Source: Dioscorea cayenensis subsp. rotundata (Eukaryota; Streptophyta; Magnoliopsida; Dioscoreales; Dioscoreaceae). Taken from it: a DNA stretch of 64,000 bases. This document shows, piece by piece, positions 23,101 through 34,500 of the stretch. Where the stretch lies: positions 23,429,916 through 23,493,915 of the forward strand of contig NC_052489.1 of NCBI RefSeq assembly GCF_009730915.1. The letters are read 5' to 3'. Under the pieces are notes generated by a model. The model saw only the letters and a list, made by a program, of their open reading frames with translations. It was not told the DNA's origin and did no database searches. The position numbers and the translations under genes were made by a program. The number at the start of each line of letters is the position of its first letter. Positions within the stretch are counted from its first letter, which is position 1.

Positions 23101-24047
23101 GAGGATGCACAGTACCATTAATGGATTAATCACACTCCTAGTCATATGAAATAATTACTAATAAAGAGATTAAAATGTAAAATATTGGATTAAAGTCTTA
23201 CATATAAATGTTTCTAAATTTTTGGATTAAATTGCAATCTATTGATAAGCATGACTATAAATAAAAAATGATTAAATATGATATAAGAGTAACATTGCTA
23301 TCAAAAGACAGCATATTAAGTGCTTAAAGCAGGAGAAACCATTGCTGTTTCAAAGTCAAAAGTGAAAATCTCAAGCAGGAAAAGCCATTGCTGTTTCAAA
23401 GTCAAAAATGAAAAATTTTCATAACATCGCGTGTGATATTAATGGAGGATTTTGAACTAACCTTGATCTATGTCATATGCTCATGTTTATGCGGATGATA
23501 CTCAAAAATTAATCAATTGTTAATCAAACATTAATAAATTTATTTACTCTAGTTAGATTAGAAAAATCTCAAACAATGAAGCAGTGAAACGGCAAACCAT
23601 AAGAGAAAGACCTTTACAACTATTAAAGGACTGTTTGAAGCATATGGGAAATTAAAATGATAGTTCTTTGAGCCTAGGAATAAATAGTGTAGGCAAGAGA
23701 ATCCCCTGTACCTGTTCATCGAGAATCCTGGAAAATTCTTTGAGCACTTGCTGATGATCTTTTCCATCCACCTGAGTCTGTTGAACATACAGCTTTACTC
23801 TCTTCTTCATTAGCTTATAATTAATATAGTATCTGAAAACAATATCAGGCACCATAAAAAAAAATCCACATAAAATCAGATACTACAAATAATGCAATAC
23901 CCATGCAAGAACAGTAAAGTTGATAACTAAAATTTAATTCCAAACATCATGATGATGATGATGATGATGATGCAGAAAAATGATTATAACATACTCTTTC
24001 CATTCTTGGACTTGATCTTGCATCAACCTTTTCCCAAAATTAACCAT
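17143..24047 (-). CDS. SPX-MFS: SPX-MFS vacuolar phosphate transporter (PHT5/VPT family)
   Basis: Ten coding exons: 24047-23995, 23832-23712, 22217-21906, 19354-19250, 19157-18703, 18621-18317, 18107-17944, 17872-17682, 17609-17476, 17381-17143. All phases close, giving 692 residues, about the family length. The N-terminal SPX domain (residues 1 to about 150) starts MVNFGKRLM, has [11 protein letters not shown] at 18-28 and the Lys-rich helix [15 protein letters not shown] at 120-134; these basic surfaces bind inositol pyrophosphates in SPX proteins. A major facilitator domain follows, with segments such as [41 protein letters not shown] and [20 protein letters not shown], and an acidic loop in exon 7. 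Known members load phosphate into the vacuole. A non-coding first exon is likely at about 24541-24660 (donor near 24540), spliced to the acceptor just upstream of the ATG. Intron 3 (2.55 kb) holds a dead copia element. Confidence 0.95.
19541..21830 (+). mobile_element. Degenerate Ty1/copia retrotransposon fragment in intron 3 of SPX-MFS
   Basis: Plus-strand, antisense to the host gene. A primer-binding-site-like TAGTATTAGAGC (10 of 12 to the usual initiator-Met form) lies at 19572-19583. A protease-like segment (PWIIDS...DHI) follows near 19993-20040. A pre-integrase/integrase remnant lies near 20160-20300, and the integrase C-terminal part ([27 protein letters not shown]) at 20520-20640. Then, with most of the reverse transcriptase missing, comes an RNase H part ([35 protein letters not shown]) at 21440-21590. 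Stops and frame changes are frequent. A 13-base string TCAGAAGTTTTCT lies at both edges (19541-19553 and 21778-21790). I could not define paired LTRs. Confidence 0.8.
23329..23420. repeat. 46-bp tandem duplication in an SPX-MFS intron
   Basis: Two near-identical units beginning GCAGGAGAAACC and GCAGGAAAAGCC share CATTGCTGTTTCAAAGTCAA and lie 46 bases apart in intron 2. Confidence 0.75.
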
Positions 24048-24687
24048 CTTGAGGTTACTTAAATCAACAAACCTGATAATGAAAAGAAAATGCCACATCA
24101 ACCAAAAGTTCACAAAAGAAATGAATTAATGCCATCTTATCTTAACAAGGAACCTTTTAGTGCCAAAAGATACCAAATGAGCAAAATTACCAAATAAAAG
24201 TAAAACAAAATGATTGAAGTTTCCCTGTTGATGAATCTACAGTATCACTTTCAGAACCAGAACTACACATTCATAAGCATTGTTGATAAGTGGCCCTAAA
24301 TTACCTCTCCATAACCAAAACAACAAAGTGTTCTGATTCCAAAACACTTACCAGCATTCTGAACATTTCACACCAAACCACACACATAGAAGCAAAAAGG
24401 AACCAACTTTCATAAGAAAAACAGCAATTAAATCTAATCAATAACCAGATTTCCATCAATCTAAGTAGCAGAACAAGACAAGGTTTTGTATTTCATCACA
24501 CAAGCATGCAAGGAGATATACACAAATCAAAGGCATTACCAGTAGAGCTCCTCACTCCTCCGCTTAGATGACCATCAACAAAAGCAACAGGAACCGAAAT
24601 CACACGCTGGCCATGGATTTACAGTGGGAGGTGGGGAAGGAGAAGAAGGAGCATTGCATGGACTTTGCTGCCCTCGTCTTCCACTCT

Positions 24688-24746
24688 TTATATATAATTT
24701 ATATACTCCGGGGATTCATTCTCAACGGAATATTCTTCGCATATTC
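24688..24746 (-). promoter_or_regulatory. TATA box with two upstream P1BS motifs (SPX-MFS core promoter)
   Basis: On the minus strand TATATAAA lies at 24688-24695. Just upstream are GAATATTC (24728-24735) and GCATATTC (24739-24746), both fitting GNATATNC, the P1BS site of PHR1-type phosphate-starvation regulators. Three bases separate them, so their starts are 11 bp apart, one helical turn. A CACGTGGC G-box/ABRE is further upstream at 24970-24977. The motif match is seen directly; its use by PHR factors is inferred from the phosphate role of the gene. Confidence 0.6.
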
Positions 24747-25144
24747 GGAAAAGGTCCAAAAGCCCGCCTTCTTTTTAGGAACTTTGCGGATTCGGATTTG
24801 AGCCCTTAACGGGTCGGACCCGAACCACTACACTTTTTCTCTAAGAACATTTGGTTTTGGGTTGGGATGAAGCCTGGTCCATCTAAAGGTGCACAATTGA
24901 TTGGCTGGGAGAAGAACGGTTGGGATTGCTTGATGGTGAGAGTGGCGGGGCCTACCAGAGGATTTTCGACACGTGGCGAAATCCTAGTGAAGAATATGTG
25001 TGGCCGGTGATGATGGGACTTGGCTGTGGACCCAGCCTAAGACTATGACTCAAGCAAACTGAAAAACGAAATTTCTTTTATTTATTTATTTATTGACATT
25101 TTGTGATTCATCTAATTTACAACATAAAAAAAAATTCCAAGTAT

Positions 25145-25370
25145 TAGTATGGATGGTCTGACACAAGAGTGCAAGGAGAAGATATGGGTTTGAATTTTTA
25201 CACCGTAACTTCATAAGTACTATTTTTACATTGTTTATATATTATACTATTTATTTACTATTTACAAATCTAGGTGTAGGTCTCTTAGGAGAGAAATAGT
25301 AGTTTCATCCTCCTGAATTACAGGACAGAAAGATTTGCTTATGAGGTCTATAAATCATTGTAATTAGTGC
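25145..25370 (+). mobile_element. Possible SINE relic
   Basis: A box B-like GGGTTTGAATTTTT at about 25187 follows TGGTCTGACACAAGAG by about 30 bases. The later body (TCTCTTAGGAGAG, ATCCTCCTGAA) resembles that of the element split by the hAT MITE near 11300-12290. Boundaries are not defined. Confidence 0.3.
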
Positions 25371-25522
25371 ACCTTCATACCTATTTGTCTATTTGATAAT
25401 CTTTAAAATGGGGCACTTGTCACTTATTAGTCAAAAAGAATTTTGAATCCCTGAGCATTATTTATGATTGTGGATACTTATTTAATCTCTTAAATTTATA
25501 CATAAATATTTATAATTTGATC

Positions 25523-25572
<50 letters not shown>

Positions 25573-27059
25573 CGAAATTAAATTTCATAAAACAAATGAA
25601 AACCATTGTTGTTGTGAAGGTTAATACATCAAACATCTTTCATTTTGTTATTAAGTGATTGATGAAATTTAAGGGCTTACAAAAAATTGATGGTTTAGTT
25701 ATCACCTAATAAAAAGATATTTTATATTATTTATTGATTTATTTATTTATTGTTTTATTATACTTTTATTTAAGAATTTATTGTAACTAGATTATTAGTT
25801 CAATGTGTGTTTCAAGTTGCTCTACTCCACAGTTGATCAATTTAACATTTTTGATGTCTTATTTTTATAAATATTATATATATATATATATATTTAAAAA
25901 AATATTTTTGTGGATGCCTGTGATGTATGCCCATAAATATACATATATAAATATATAAAATGTTGTAGCAGCATATATTAAAAGCAATATAAAAAGCTGG
26001 TTGAGAAAGTGTAATAAATAGAAAATGGGAAATGATGAGAGAGTTGCATAAAATTCAAATTAATCAAGAATTAAATTTTATTTTATTTAAATGCAGACGG
26101 TTTGTTTGAATAAATTGGTTTATTTTATTTTAATGCAGAGGACACTAATGAGATTTAGTGGTTCACTCACATATGGCACTAACACCTCCTGCCTATATTA
26201 TTTGGTTTAAATGAAACCAAATTAAATTTGTTTAATATTATTTTGAGAAGATTTTCAAATTTTATTTTAATATTTTTTAACATAAATTTATTATACAATA
26301 TTATATTTAAATTTACTAAAATTACTATATCCACGCTAGGAGATTTAGCTTGTCCACATTTTTTTAAAATAAATAAATAAATTTAAATTTTATATAATCT
26401 ATCATTTTTTTTATATAGATATCTCATATAAATGCATGCATGAAAACATATATTTTTTTTTAATTCTATTTATTTATTTATTTTGAGAATGAAGCACAAT
26501 GAAACTTGATGACAAAAAAGGCAAAGCCACAAGGGAAATATGGGCCATGAGTATTTATGCTTATATGATTATATTATTTGAGTACTTTCAAGAGGGTGAC
26601 TCATATCATAAATAAATGAATAAATTTGATAAATATTAAGAAGATGTGATTGCAAAGATCGAAGATTTTTAATGTACAGTTCCACTAATAAAAGATAAAG
26701 TTATGTACCAAGTAATAGCACACAAGCCATGTCTTTTCTATGGTGAAATTCTTTTTGAGTAGTCACATATCAAACCACATGGAATTCCATGATGTGTGAA
26801 TATTTTGCGAATATGCTTACTTTATTTTTATTATTTTATTATTTTATTTATTTTAATCATTTTAGTGTGGAAAGTTTGAGGATTTTGATTTTTTATAGCT
26901 TCTTTTTACATTAAAAAAAAAATAATGCTTTAATTCACTTGTCTTAGTCTTCACTCTTGTTGTCTTGCTTAGAATCTTCTTTTATTTTCAAGAATAAAAT
27001 AATGAGATGAAAAATTAGATTGAGAGAAAATGGAAAGAAAGATAATAGACGGCTATTTT

Positions 27060-27368
27060 TATCAAATAGTTCATATCCCAATGGTATTGACCTTACTATG
27101 CAATGTATTAGTGTCTTAAAAAATTTAAGAACCCCGAATTCAAGTCCTGCTGAACATAATGGTAGTAATGAAACTCTTATTTATGGGCAAAACCTTGCAA
27201 TCCAAACTTCAAACTTCATTTCACTAGGTGAGGGCACGGGCTGAATAATCAATTCTCACTCGATAAGCACACCTCTAATTATATTGTGTTTATTGCAATT
27301 GTCAAGGAAAAAACCTATTTATGAATAAAGTGTGATTTATCCAGTTTCAAAAAAAAAAAAAAAAATCC
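27060..27368 (+). mobile_element. SINE-like element with A-tail
   Basis: A box A-like CCCAATGGTATTG (near 27077) and, about 60 bases on, a box B-like GAATTCAAGTCCTG (near 27138) resemble Pol III internal promoters. The element runs about 300 bases and ends in an A-run of about 18 at 27348-27365. There is no convincing target duplication. It could also be unrelated sequence with an A-tract. Confidence 0.45.
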
Positions 27369-28872
27369 CTATTCATTCTAGTTTCATAACTCAATAAAAA
27401 AAATCACATGATAAATTTCCTTCTTATTCTATTTAAGTTTACTTGGATTAACAAAAGAAAAAGATTTCTTATGTATACATACAATATATAAATATATTTA
27501 TATATATATATATTCTATCTTATAAAATCTATCTAATGTTTTAATCAATACTGATATTAGTAATAATAATAATGATATTAATATCATTTAAAAGCTTTGA
27601 CAAAAACATGGATACCCAATGGTAAGGAATGAAGGATAAGGTTGTCTATATAAACAGGCTCAAGCCCATGACAAACTACTTCCCATATTGAAGATTGTTT
27701 CCTTCCAATATCTAGAAATTATTATTTATTTATTTATTTTTAATAAAATTAACACATAATTGATTCTATTAGTGAAAATTAAAAATACAAAAGAAATTGA
27801 TATTAAGATTATTTCAATATTTATAAATCAATAACTTTTCAATGATAAAAAGTGGCAGTACAATTGTTATCAAAGTATAAAATTTGAGAATTTATTTGCA
27901 TCAAACTTCTTTGTGCGCATAATAAAGATTGAAAATTAAATTTTACTTTACACATTTTTAGTGAACTTAAAATTTAAACACCATTTTTTTTTTCATAAAA
28001 CATCATTAAGACATTAGTCAATTTAAAAAAAAAAATTTATTTGGGTATTATTAAGTGGGTTGAAAATAAATGTTCATAAACTTAATTCATTAAGTCAAAC
28101 TTATTTATTAAGTGATTCAAATTCATATTTTAAATGTGTCATTTTTTATAATCTCATTATGTCAGAATTTAACTCCACATATCATCATTAATCATTTATT
28201 AATTATCATTTGAGGTTTCTTATACATCATATGTATCCATGTATCCATAATTAAACAAAAGTGAGCAACAAATTAATTACTTTCCATATTTTTTTTTTAT
28301 TAAAGTGGATAAACCTCAAACACAAGCAAAGAACCGAAATGGTTAAAATTATTTTCAATTAAACGAAGATCATGAGGAAGGTCACATATGATTTAATTAT
28401 GGTATAAATATTGGAAATAAATAGCCAACAATAAATTAATTTCCATTTAGTAACTAGTCTGGGGCGCCATCTTCATCTCATTATATACATCTCATAGTCC
28501 AATTGCTTAAAAAGATTCAATCTTTTTCACAGCATCTTTTCCTCCCATCTTTTTCCCTTATCCCAAATTCCCATTTTGCAATCAAATCCAACTTCATGAA
28601 CCTCTTCAACTTAATTCCGTTACTTTTGATTCAAAATGTCATACTTTGAATGAAACACAGTTTTTATTAACCACTCAAAGTCTAATAAAAGTATTTTTAA
28701 AAAAATATAATTAAGTGGGTAATGATATTTTTACATAATAGATTTTTCTACTTGTTTTAGCATCAAAGCTATTCTTTCTTTTTTTGTATTTTTTTTTTTT
28801 TATAAAAGACTTAATTTCTATCCATCATCTAAATATTAAATCGTAAAAAGTAAACCAGAAACCCCCTCTTAA

Positions 28873-28960
28873 ATTCTAAATCTTTAATTTTATGGTTTAA
28901 GGTTTAGGGTTTTATAATATTTAGGTTTAAGATTTAGAGTTTTAGATTTATAACTTTATA
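28873..28960 (+). repeat. Degenerate telomere-like repeats
   Basis: Repeated variants of the plant telomere unit TTTAGGG (GGTTTAAGGTTTAGGGTTTT, then TTTAGGTTTAAGATTTAGAG) occur within about 80 bases. Decayed interstitial copies of this kind are common in plants. Confidence 0.45.
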
Positions 28961-30473
28961 ACATTTTATAATTTTTAAAATTTAGGAGTTTTTATAATTT
29001 GAATTTGAAGTTTATTGAAAAAAAAATGACATTGATGGACATCATCCGGAAAAACTATTTAGAAAACATTTTAAGTAAATATAGCATCACTCTAATTAAA
29101 TATGACTTGATTAAATATTAGCTATATAAAATTTTATTTATCTAATTAATATGATTCCAACCAATCCGGCTCAAGTTCGGTTTGAATAAATCAAAGCATA
29201 TCAACATGAGGTCATACGATAATCACACACATATACATATATTTTTCTAAGTACATAAATTAAATATTTATGAACACTTAGCTTTCACATAGAGAAGTTT
29301 TTTATGCTTATCTTGATTAATTTGAAAATGACAATGGAGAGGAAGGTGAAGGTAGATGAGAAATACACCAACTCTTAAAAAGCCAAGTGTTTCCATGAAA
29401 TGACAATATGAAGAAGGCTTCATATGTATGGATGTCAAAAGTTAAATTGTGACTTGAGAGATGGAATGTGACTTTGAAATCCACTCTCTTTAAGTTTTTG
29501 ATGATGCTAAGGACCACTAATTTAAACCATGATAATGATAGGTGGAATAATTAAGTATAAACTAATTAATCCAACTGTTATTAATTAAAAGAACAAGATT
29601 AGCTTAATTATAATTAACATGATGACAATCCCTATCTGATTTCTTGCCTAGTACGTTGATTCTCTTAGATTTGAACTTACTTGTGAATTTGGACATTAGT
29701 TATTTCAATTATTATTATCAATAATAAGCCAATTATATATATATATATATATATCATCTAGGATAAGAATAATTGAAAGGAAATAATTGCAAGAAACTAA
29801 TTAATTAATTAATAAAGGAGTATCAATTAATGAAGGGACATATCTTGATTTAGAACTGATCTACTCTAAGATGCCTTTGTACTCGATCAATTTCCTAATA
29901 AAAAACAAGGACAAAGGACTCAATTTTCCCACCATCTTCCTCTTTGAACAATGACATCTAACAGAAACATAGAACTAATTGGTCAATTGCACAAACATGA
30001 TGTTCTTTTGGTTTAACCACTATCAGGAGCAGGTACTACTACACCATTAATTGAAATTGAAAACTGATCATCTTAAACCACTAAACTCAATTCAAGCAGA
30101 AATTTATATATATATATATATATATTTCTGATCCTCGATATATATTTCTCCTCATCAAATTAAATCAGTAACTTGAATTACATAAACAAAAGAAAAGAAA
30201 AAAAAAAGGAGTTATTACTGTGTTTGATTGGTTTCATTCATGTTTAGAAATAAGCAAACCTTGGAAGCAAATAAAGGGGAAAAAACTCACTTTCCCAAAT
30301 AAAATAAGAAATGAGAAATATTGCTTATATCTTAAAAATCCTCTTCATTTCTTGTGAAGAAGGAGGGATTCCATAATTCAACACAAACAAGAAGTAAAAC
30401 CATGCAAAGATACATGTTTATAAAAGTATATATATTTATATATATACTTTGATATGCAAATCATCTACGTTAA

Positions 30474-30515
30474 AGCATGCATGCATGCATGCATGCATGC
30501 AAGCAAGCATGCATG
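30474..30515. repeat. (GCAT)n tetranucleotide repeat
   Basis: GCATGCAT units run for about 40 bases with two GCAA variants, just beyond the 3' end of the LysM gene. Each unit contains the RY-type CATGCA word, but the tract is best read as a microsatellite. Confidence 0.8.
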
Positions 30516-30542
30516 GAATATAAAGATCAAAAGAGGAGTTAA

Positions 30543-30881
30543 TTAGAGAGGCTTGGAAGGTTGGAGAGTGATAACAAGGCCAGGGAAAACATCATCAGGG
30601 TCATGTATGTGAGGGTTTCTTTCAACGATGAAGGGATCACCACACTTGTCACTGATGGTATGAAGAGTTTCTCCTTCTCCGACGACATATATCTCGTCGC
30701 ATGGTCGTCGTCCGGCGAGTCTTTCTCCTCTCATCGTCATCGTCGTTGTGCTCGTCTCTAAGGGGCTTGTAGTGCTTTCTCTAAGAGCAGTCACTAGGAT
30801 CACAGCAACCAGAGCCATGGCACAGCACCATGAAGCTGTATCAGCTATGGCTATCACTCTTTCCATGGACCTTCTTGCCAT
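30543..30881 (-). CDS. Small membrane-anchored LysM domain protein
   Basis: Single-exon gene, 112 residues from the ATG at 30881. An upstream in-frame extension to 30980 is open, but its sequence looks like leader, and MARRS is the family-like start. Residues 17-33 are a hydrophobic segment (CCAMALVAVILVTAL) that would be a membrane anchor or uncleaved signal. Residues 65-106 are one LysM domain with the core YVVGEGETLHTISDKCGDPF and NPHIHDPDDVFPGL. LysM domains bind GlcNAc-containing polymers such as chitin or peptidoglycan. This small single-LysM family is conserved in land plants, but its ligand and role are, as far as I know, not settled. There is no kinase domain, so it is not a LysM receptor kinase. 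A TATA-like TATATATAAATA lies on the minus strand near 31004-31015. Confidence 0.88.
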   Translation of the reverse strand: MARRSMERVIAIADTASWCCAMALVAVILVTALRESTTSPLETSTTTMTMRGERLAGRRPCDEIYVVGEGETLHTISDKCGDPFIVERNPHIHDPDDVFPGLVITLQPSKPL

Positions 30882-30981
30882 GCTATATATACTATGTATG
30901 TGTGTATGTATGTATGGTTTGGAGAAGAAGGGTGGAGCTTGGGGAAGAGCCACACAAGAGAGGGGAATAGCTAGCAACATA

Positions 30982-31541
30982 TGATCAAAAGGTTTAATAG
31001 ATGTATTTATATATAAAGATGAGAAACATGAGGTGTTGTGTCTTTTACTTCTATGAAGTGTAGGTGAAGGTTTGAAGACTTTTTCTAAAGTACTTCAATG
31101 GATGAGATTCCAGGGAAGGTGAGTTCCATTTGGTCTTGTTTCTTTTGTTTGTTTGTAGGTCAACTACCTCATTAACTCATTAAGAATATATATAGGTACT
31201 TACGTGTATTGTTTTTAATAGAATTTTAATTTCATTGATTCCCACGTGTGGAACACGTGTCCACCATGATGCCCAATTTGCCATAAAACAAATTCGGCTA
31301 AGTATTGCACGCCTTAAAAGCTTGCCTTCTTCTCCACCATTCAATGTTTAGTGGGACGGTGAATGTGAGAGAGAAAGAGAAAGACCTGCTTAATGATGGA
31401 TGGAACTTTTTTGTTATTCAAACAATGAACAAAAGTCTAGTACATCATATGATTTGATAATGATCTAAAGAACCATAAGGATGACAAAGATTGAATTCTT
31501 GAGTCACAACAAGATTAATTGAGCTGATTGAAAATGAATGA
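30982..31541. promoter_or_regulatory. LysM promoter and PPR 3' flank, with paired G-boxes
   Basis: CACGTG occurs at 31243-31248 and 31254-31259, each in a CACGTGT context typical of ABRE/G-box sites, starts 11 bp apart. They lie about 360 bases upstream of the LysM start. The end nearest 31541 should be the 3' UTR of the PPR gene. Confidence 0.5.
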
Positions 31542-34500
31542 TCATTCAACACAAATTTGATCAAGTAGTTTCTCGGTTGCCTCATTCACTGTTGCATTCT
31601 CCATCTTAAGTCGAAGACGTATTCCCGGGCTTTTTTTACCGGCAATTGCATATGTTCTGATCAGAGCTTCCAACAATTCGGTTGATAATTCTGATTGCAC
31701 TGACTTCAGAACCTCAATGAATTTCTCTGCTCCGTTTACGTTCTTCTTCTCTTCGAAGTATTGCATTATAGATTTAACCACATTCGGAGGAGGCACCCAA
31801 ATTCTATTATAGGTTTTACCCTTCTTCATTCCGCGGTCAGCGCAGTAGATCACTGATTTCATGTCACCCTTGTTTAGATGATATTCCATGAGAATTTCCC
31901 ATGTTTTCGCATTTAACCTGGCACCTTTCATCTTCGCGTGCTTCTTTAGCTTTTCGGCTTTTTCAAACATGTCTTCTTTGGTGTAAGCTCGAAGTAAGAC
32001 ATTCACCACCCGGATATCATAAGTTGAGCATTTGGATTCCCATTCCTTGAAACAAATTTCGGCACCGGACAAATCCTTTAGATTCACAAGCACCTGGATC
32101 ATGTTCAGGTAGCTTATGTTGGCCATTCGTGGATGAGCCAGCTTCAGAGATCGCCAAATACGGTATACTTCTACAAGGTTTCCAGTTCTTCCATACAGTG
32201 TGATGAGAAATTGATAGGCACTGAGATCTCTACCATCATTTCTCTTCTCGAGTTCTTTGAGAGCTCCTTCAGCTTTCTGAAACATGCCAGCATCTACATA
32301 AATCGAGGCCAAGTTGCTGTAGGTTGTCCAATCAGCTGTTACACGCCCATCTCTTTTCATCTCTTCTATAACTCTTTCAACACCAGAGATGTCCTTCATT
32401 GCAGCAAGAGCTCTCATCCAGACATTGTAGGTGAAGCAATCTGGCATCACATCATCAGCCTTCATCTCTTGTATGATGCTTGGTATCTTATCATGTCTGT
32501 TGGTTTTGGTGTAGAGGGTCATTAAGCTGTTATACACCATGGGGCTTGAGGCAAATCTCAGCTCCTTCATCTTTTCCATGAGAGCCTCAGCCTTCCCAGT
32601 CATCAATTCCTTGCAATAACAGTTAAGGAGTGCACCATAAGCGAGGTTATTCTTGGCAGGCTCCGGGAGGTTGATGAAGTATTCTTCAGCTGAAGTGATG
32701 CCTCTTGCTTTTGCCACAAGGTCCAAACGAATTGCATGATCACTTACAGTCAAGTTCATGCCCCTCTTAGCCATTGTTTCTGAAAGCTGCACCAGACAAA
32801 TCATCTATATTTTATGAGAAAGAGAAATGATAACCAGGTAGCATAAAAAACTAGAAAAATGAATCTCAGACAAAAATCACAATGGCTAGCCATGGCCAAA
32901 CTTATACCAAGAGTGAAAACCACAGTACATCAATTGTTGGGCATTTATGCTATAATTAGATGCTTGAAACCTAGCCATATTATGAAACATTACCAGAAAA
33001 TGAATAGCTGGAAAAAGAATTCTTCTGCGCACACACAAGTACAACATAAATCATAGTCTTCTGTTGTTGTCTCAGAGTACTAATGCAAACAAAGGGCCAT
33101 GGCTGAGTATAACAACTTCAGCAAGAATCATCACAACATATATTCCAACACTACTACAATGATCCTGGAGTTTGCAGGAAATACCCAAAACCACTGTAGC
33201 AGAAGCCTTTCACTCTCTGTAGACCCTCCTGTGTCTTTCCTGTAATGCCAATATAGCAATAAGGGATGTGCTTTCTGTTGAAGTTCATTGAGTAGTATTA
33301 AATGGGAAATTATGCCTTCTTCAAATTGCAGCAGACCTTATTTTGACTAATCTATCCAGTGATTGCATAAGGAACTCCAATCATCAGCCTTCCCGTAGTA
33401 AAATTAACTGATCCATCCATATACTAGCCACCAGCCTTAATCTCTTCTGCAGAATAACACCAATCCAGTTTCCAAATATTTGCATTCTCAACAACGACAA
33501 AAGTCCTTTGACGTTAAGCAAAGTCTTATCAAGGAATTTTGAACAATGATCCTAATTCAGATGCTTAGAGAGTTTCAAAAAAGAAACAACAAAGCAAAGG
33601 GAAATTTTATAGAAAGGAAAGTGGATTCTGGAAGTTATCCAGCAGAAAGAAATGCAAGAACATAAAATTTTCACTGAAAATAAACTTGTCTTTAGCTTTT
33701 GCATTTTAACAAATATAAAAACATGCACCATTGTAGCAAGAACTTGCACAAGACTAATTTTCTCATAAAAAGAGCTAAACTTATTTTTCCATTTCTGCCG
33801 TCGTCATCATGGAAGAAAGTAAAAACTAAAACATACCAACAAGAAAAAGTGAAATTAGCTGTTTGGCTGCATATAAATAGAAGATCAATGCATTCATTTT
33901 GCAATATGCAAGTATAAGAATGAGTATCGGTGCTAATTAATGACCCAAACTTCTAAATCATTAGATGATGCCTAATCCATCATTATCATTACAATGCTAA
34001 CCATGCAACTGAGTATTTTCCCAAGAATAAGTCTAAAAAATCCTACTAGTAATTTAATCCAAAAGATTAAAGGAGAGGAAAATTACTCATAGCCAACTCG
34101 CAACAAATCTTCCCCTGAATCCTTAACAACTAGTTTTAAATTCATTTCAAAATATCATCTCTTGCACCTGCTTTTCACAATAGTAATTATACCCAGAATA
34201 CCTCCCGTTTAATTCTCAAATTAAAAAAAGCAAGTAATTATACATTATCTTTTTGTAAAGAAGACAAGACAGCTGAAACCAACATTGAGACAATTGCAAA
34301 TCTCTAGTGTTGTCAATCTTTAAGAAAAAAAAAATCCAATTTGTGATCAGTCAAGGCAAAGATATTCATTTGTTATTCAACACACACAATACATTCCAGC
34401 TATCTGAACACTAACAGAGGGCCTCAAACAGAAAATCACAAAACTATCATAGAGGCTCAGATTGAAGGGAATGCAGGAAAATAAAAGATCAAATTTTGTT

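Larger units (their letters stand above)
24830..30542. other. Gene-poor AT-rich intergenic region
   Basis: About 5.7 kb of AT-rich sequence. It contains an (ATT)n tract at about 25526-25570, TA tracts near 25876, 27500 and 29730, SINE-like relics near 25145-25370 and 27060-27365, a degenerate telomere-like patch near 28895-28950, and a (GCAT)n run at about 30474-30515. The open frames are short and have no recognisable domain. No tRNA, rRNA or known small RNA is recognised. Confidence 0.6.

Noticed and set aside
24568-24809. Two overlapping plus-strand ORFs at the SPX-MFS 5' end
   Set aside because: They run antisense through the transporter leader and promoter and resemble no protein family.
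28596-28649. Possible start of a secreted protein (MNLFNLIPLLLI)
   Set aside because: The frame stops after 17 codons and I found no splice donor leading to a recognisable exon.
30561-30984. Two plus-strand ORFs opposite the LysM gene
   Set aside because: Mirrors of the LysM exon without domains; the minus strand has the conserved LysM core.
32133-32525. 130-residue plus-strand ORF opposite the PPR gene
   Set aside because: Antisense reading of helical repeats; no domain.
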